Shown here piece after piece: positions 63,801 to 64,000 of a stretch of DNA of 64,000 nucleotides. The translations under genes and the position numbers were made by a program. The stretch is taken from NCBI RefSeq assembly GCF_041504345.1, contig NZ_CP167895.1:1674001-1738000 (forward strand), in the 5' to 3' direction. The stretch's first letter is position 1; every line of letters begins with the position of its first letter. The notes under the pieces were generated by a model. It was not told the origin of the DNA, did no database searches, and saw only the letters and a list, made by a program, of their open reading frames with translations. The stretch is from Vibrio sp. BS-M-Sm-2. GTDB taxonomy: Bacteria > Pseudomonadota > Gammaproteobacteria > Enterobacterales > Vibrionaceae.

Positions 63801-64000
63801 CTATCTCGCCTGCTGTAACGAATGGAAAACCATAAGTCGCGTTGTCTTCAGAGACTAAAGGAATCGGAGGCATCGAGATACTTAGGTGTTGTGCGATGTA
63901 AGGTTTGCCTTCACGAGTCCAAGCCTGCTTCTCACCAAAATAAAGCTGACGGTTTTTATCAGTTCTTGGCATCATCACAGGGAATGCTCTGTTCGATATG
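60898..64000 (-). CDS. AcfD/SslE-like M60-family metalloprotease, C-terminal part (cut by window edge)
   Basis: At least 1033 residues are in frame up to the window edge, so the N-terminus (expected lipoprotein signal) is missing. The gluzincin motif is LLWHEVGHNLASAPFLATGSTE (HExxH with downstream Glu), as in M60-like mucin-binding proteases such as SslE/YghJ and V. cholerae AcfD. The region before it contains a segment resembling a glutamine-amidotransferase-like fold (LSQDDITALINYVNNGGNILFMD). Such proteins are usually exported by type II secretion and act on mucins (family knowledge). The stop is followed by a strong terminator. Confidence 0.88.
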   Translation of the reverse strand, partial: ISNRAFPVMMPRTDKNRQLYFGEKQAWTREGKPYIAQHLSISMPPIPLVSEDNATYGFPFVTAGEIGKGKVVFMGNGLYPSILSCPENYWANRTLHIDSNKQQCTVSTFENLLHDDQGSMSLFFSNLFEWFNNGLPIAGMNAVTNIDQAYSAYHHSTMGKQYTFFVSPQYGFASVEKRGSGDFDGLDMSTTPILILQAYPPKLVQDGMTNQFVADLDNPNLSQDDITALINYVNNGGNILFMDAIQTTNPEPIGRLADAAGVSLGGENVTPTNQAFCGSSYYCQAPYPNLHVKSEKEMVVLERFQDNQGEPPFTVNQDGTVEWIKDESKIKFEIPTYEVTKLDAEGKPVLDESGVPVMETKSARIFVESAEEREAAIKELQSAFVSTELCKNEYEYEFNCIETRSGDGITVRGAYHRADFDRYEVSKTVVDSMVKAANLGSNFTALYEHEIYYRTKGTKGKRLSNSELNQAFDNLSVWMWNDNAYRFETDIQDELGFKQAVQFLNCYTEDLHQTDTNDAQCPVDLKASLVANGMIHGEGELSGQLNPSYPLNYMEKPLTRIMLGRSFWDHEIVVDTTMYPGRTSGASSSSSVLIQTDGKGVTYSAGNNQSTGLWAPQLQDVTISDGVAATITVMMADDLTGKPNHETSLKRPPRMQINYAYDGSNLTFKVPYGGLIYIQPKVKEFGEVSFSIDGALKAAWWKEGEWINPVQSAEGPIAEVDTGSFIYTTPIRNLESADLNQFATDMNRFAEAASNFYGRDEIQNDGLHRRFTYPELKAFRHRFVNDVQISIGAAHSGYPVMNSSFNANRTHIPTNPVNDWLLWHEVGHNLASAPFLATGSTEVTNNLLALYMQELEGRNSNPEMDRIKSDIKKAPKWLELNNEHAWSHGDAGLRLVMFGQLKIWAKSNFAIDDWYTRGASQSDVYGEDEGWNMFKLMHRKARDDREGDSNTNYCSASETGLSGGDLMMVCASYVSSYDLSDFFVAWNVGETSMTNADGSKSYSGGISSKGLSAVEQLKLEKPKNSPLNVDSIY

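Noticed and set aside
1..64000. tRNA or rRNA genes
   Set aside because: No sequence with the conserved tRNA arms or rRNA blocks was recognised on either strand by reading. A covariance-model scan could still find one.

Overview
The window looks like a piece of a Vibrio genome, most like the Splendidus clade and probably its second chromosome. This is inferred from protein similarity and gene content: a complete second F-type ATP synthase operon, Vibrio-type ribose and fructose operons, an assimilatory nitrate cluster, an AcfD/SslE-type metalloprotease, and Vibrio-type integron attC sites. No rRNA, tRNA, CRISPR array or replication origin was recognised.

Layout. 1-2007: start of an aldehyde dehydrogenase gene (cut by the window edge), a RidA-family gene and a LysR regulator. 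2726-9626: atpIBEFHAGDC. 9783-16119, minus strand: an S4-domain protein and a yejABEF-type peptide ABC transporter. 16474-19034: an EEP-family nuclease/phosphatase, an outer-membrane barrel protein and a stand-alone winged-helix protein. 19236-25474: rbsDACB-K-R, with two perfect copies of a LacI-type operator in front. 25561-33141: mixed metabolic, membrane and signalling genes (nitrilase-like, LprI-like, EAL phosphodiesterase, LysR, EamA transporter, lipoprotein, DoxX-like, DUF1778).

33.1-45.0 kb is the unusual region. It is an integron cassette array without an integrase gene in the window (a CALIN): six cassettes, all on the minus strand, each ending in an attC site. Four of the six attC sites are split by insertion sequences. 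Three identical IS10-like elements (IS4 family) sit in three different attC sites at exactly the same internal position, each with its own 9-bp target duplication. Two different IS1111-type elements (IS110 family) also lie in attC sites. One attC carries both kinds. The noncoding right ends of both IS1111 elements contain paired short sequences that match the two sides of their own attC insertion points, with the same order and similar spacing, as expected for a bridge RNA/seekRNA. One of these elements is followed by a second copy of its 366-bp right end.

45.2-54.9 kb: divergent nasA and nirB-nirD-nitrate transporter genes, with a sigma-54 promoter and NtrC-like half-sites in the shared spacer, followed by a PP2C phosphatase-kinase fusion. 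54.9-60.2 kb: fruR divergent from fruBKA, with three FruR-type palindromes between them. 60.4-64.0 kb: a DOPA-dioxygenase-like gene and the C-terminal part of an M60-family metalloprotease, cut by the window edge.

Taken together, most of the window is chromosomal sugar, peptide and nitrogen uptake plus energy conversion. The accessory interest is the attC array, where two unrelated transposase families appear to have converged on the same recombination site.
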